Positions 12,424-13,523 of a DNA stretch of 13,523 nucleotides are shown here, piece by piece (position 1 is the stretch's first letter; the number at the start of each line of letters is the position of its first letter). The stretch lies in NCBI GenBank assembly GCA_023422955.1, contig JAFAGG010000057.1, forward strand, positions 1-13,523. The letters run 5' to 3'. Source of the DNA: Pseudomonadota bacterium (GTDB lineage: Bacteria > Pseudomonadota > Gammaproteobacteria > Burkholderiales > Burkholderiaceae_D). The position numbers were made by a program, and so were the translations under genes. The notes beneath the pieces were generated by a model. The model ran no database searches, was not told the origin of the DNA, and was given only the letters and a program-made list of their open reading frames with translations.

Positions 12424-13413
12424 ATGAAAGTTTTTTACGACAAAGATTGCGACCTGTCTCTCATCAAAGGCAAGAATGTCGCCATCATTGGTTACGGTTC
12501 GCAAGGCCATGCTCATGCACAGAACCTGAATGACTCCGGCATCAACGTCACCGTTGGTCTGCGCAAGGGCGGTTCTTCCTGGAGCAAGGTTGAAAAGGCC
12601 GGCCTGAAAGTCGCGGAAGTGAATGAAGCGATCAAGGGCGCCGACGTCATCATGATCCTGCTGCCGGACGAAAACATCGCCCAGGTTTACAGCGAAAACG
12701 TCGCTCCCAACGCCAAGAAAGGCGCAGTGCTGGCCTTCGCTCACGGCTTCAACGTTCACTACGGCCAAGTCGTTCCGCGTGAAGACCTGGACGTGATCAT
12801 GGTCGCTCCCAAGGCGCCTGGTCATACCGTGCGCGGCACCTACACCCAAGGTGGCGGCGTGCCTCACTTGGTGGCCGTGTATCAGGACAAGTCCGGTATC
12901 GCTCGCGATATCGCGCTGTCGTATGCGATGGCTAACGGCGGCGGCCGTGCCGGCATCATCGAAACCAACTTCCGCGAAGAAACCGAAACAGATCTGTTCG
13001 GTGAGCAGGCTGTTCTGTGCGGCGGTGCGGTTGAACTGATCAAGGCTGGTTTCGAAACGCTGACCGAAGCCGGCTATGCGCCGGAAATGGCTTACTTCGA
13101 GTGCCTGCACGAACTGAAGCTGATCGTTGACCTGATCTATGAAGGCGGTTTGGCAACGATGCGCGATTCCATCTCCAACACAGCGGAATACGGCGACTAT
13201 GTTACAGGTCCTCGCGTAGTTACAGAAGAAACGAAGAAAGCGATGAAAGAAGTGCTGTCCGATATCCAACAAGGCAAATTCGCACGCGACTTCATCCTGG
13301 AAAACCAATCGAACCGTGCCTTCCTGACGGCTACTCGCCGCAACGAAGCTAACCATCCGATCGAAGTGGTCGGCAAAGAGCTTCGCGGATTGATGCACTG
13401 GATCAAAAAGTAA
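12424..13413 (+). CDS. ilvC: Ketol-acid reductoisomerase, NADP-dependent (class I)
   Basis: IlvC isomerises and reduces acetolactate or acetohydroxybutyrate to the dihydroxy acids, the step right after IlvBH, using NADPH and Mg2+. At 329 residues it is a short, class I enzyme. The Rossmann motif GYGSQGHA lies at 23-30; the cofactor loop LRKGGSSW (46-53) has Arg/Ser residues typical of NADPH preference; catalytic His107 sits in FAHGFN; PKAPGHTVRGTY lies at 129-140. Metal ligands are Asp190 and Glu194 (ETDLFGEQAVLCGG) and Glu226 and Glu230 (ECLHELKLIVDLIYEGG). Ribosome site AGGA (12415-12418) marks the ATG at 12424; an upstream in-frame GTG at 12358 lies inside ilvH and is not used. Codon choice shifts toward AAC, AAA/AAG, GAA and CGT/CGC, in keeping with strong expression. 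The gene ends with TAATAA and then a strong terminator. Confidence 0.98.
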   Translation: MKVFYDKDCDLSLIKGKNVAIIGYGSQGHAHAQNLNDSGINVTVGLRKGGSSWSKVEKAGLKVAEVNEAIKGADVIMILLPDENIAQVYSENVAPNAKKGAVLAFAHGFNVHYGQVVPREDLDVIMVAPKAPGHTVRGTYTQGGGVPHLVAVYQDKSGIARDIALSYAMANGGGRAGIIETNFREETETDLFGEQAVLCGGAVELIKAGFETLTEAGYAPEMAYFECLHELKLIVDLIYEGGLATMRDSISNTAEYGDYVTGPRVVTEETKKAMKEVLSDIQQGKFARDFILENQSNRAFLTATRRNEANHPIEVVGKELRGLMHWIKK

Positions 13414-13436
13414 TAAATTAAGCACAAGAACATAGT

Positions 13437-13472
13437 AAAGGCTGCGGAGTCATAGGACCCGCAGCCTTTTTT
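13437..13472 (+). terminator. Intrinsic terminator of the ilvBHC operon
   Basis: AAAGGCTGCGG (13437-13447) pairs with CCGCAGCCTTT (13459-13469), extended inside by GTC/GAC around an ATAG loop with one bulged A. It runs into six T residues (13467-13472), with a further seven-T run at 13475-13481. The hairpin starts 23 bases after the ilvC stop. This is a textbook rho-independent terminator and ends the operon. Confidence 0.92.
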
Positions 13473-13523
13473 CGTTTTTTTGCGTGAAAGAAAGTCCGGT
13501 TTATGTTTAGTTTGGAGCGGAAT

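Noticed and set aside
13482..13523. Start of a further gene after the ilv terminator
   Set aside because: Only 42 bases remain, with no start codon plus ribosome site that I can support.

Overview
The window is a stretch of ordinary chromosome from a betaproteobacterium, most likely Burkholderiales and probably Oxalobacteraceae (Herminiimonas/Janthinobacterium/Herbaspirillum type). This rests on the gene order accD - folC - SPOR protein - cvpA - purF, on the protein sequences as I recognise them, and on the moderately high GC. The species is an inference. I see no phage, insertion sequence, CRISPR array, rRNA or tRNA.

Region 1 (1-5936, + strand) is a housekeeping run. It holds the 3' end of accD (fatty acid synthesis), an unusual FolC-like Mur-ligase-family gene, the regular folC (folate synthesis and polyglutamylation), a SPOR-domain cell-envelope protein, cvpA (membrane protein) and purF (first step of purine synthesis). 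Spacers are short up to cvpA. purF has its own good sigma70-type promoter and is followed by a strong hairpin. Two FolC-family genes in tandem, one with altered catalytic motifs, is the most unusual gene content here.

Region 2 (5937-7446, +) begins with a 220-bp gap that holds two terminator-like hairpins with a possible promoter and stem-loop between them. This is a candidate small RNA or regulatory leader. A PLP-dependent enzyme of the cystathionine gamma-synthase family follows.

Region 3 (7481-9667, - strand) is a three-gene run read right to left: an RDD membrane protein, a membrane-anchored alpha/beta-hydrolase (lipase-like), and a LOG-family nucleotide phosphoribohydrolase. It converges on the PLP enzyme gene across a 34-bp gap made almost entirely of three 11-bp repeats.

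Region 4 (9668-13523, +) is the branched-chain amino acid operon ilvB-ilvH-ilvC, closed by a textbook intrinsic terminator. ilvB and ilvH overlap by one base and encode the catalytic and regulatory subunits of acetolactate synthase. ilvC encodes the next enzyme, ketol-acid reductoisomerase. A leader of roughly 300 nt precedes ilvB. It carries a 31-codon ORF with an Ile-rich end and several small inverted repeats, which suggests RNA-level control.
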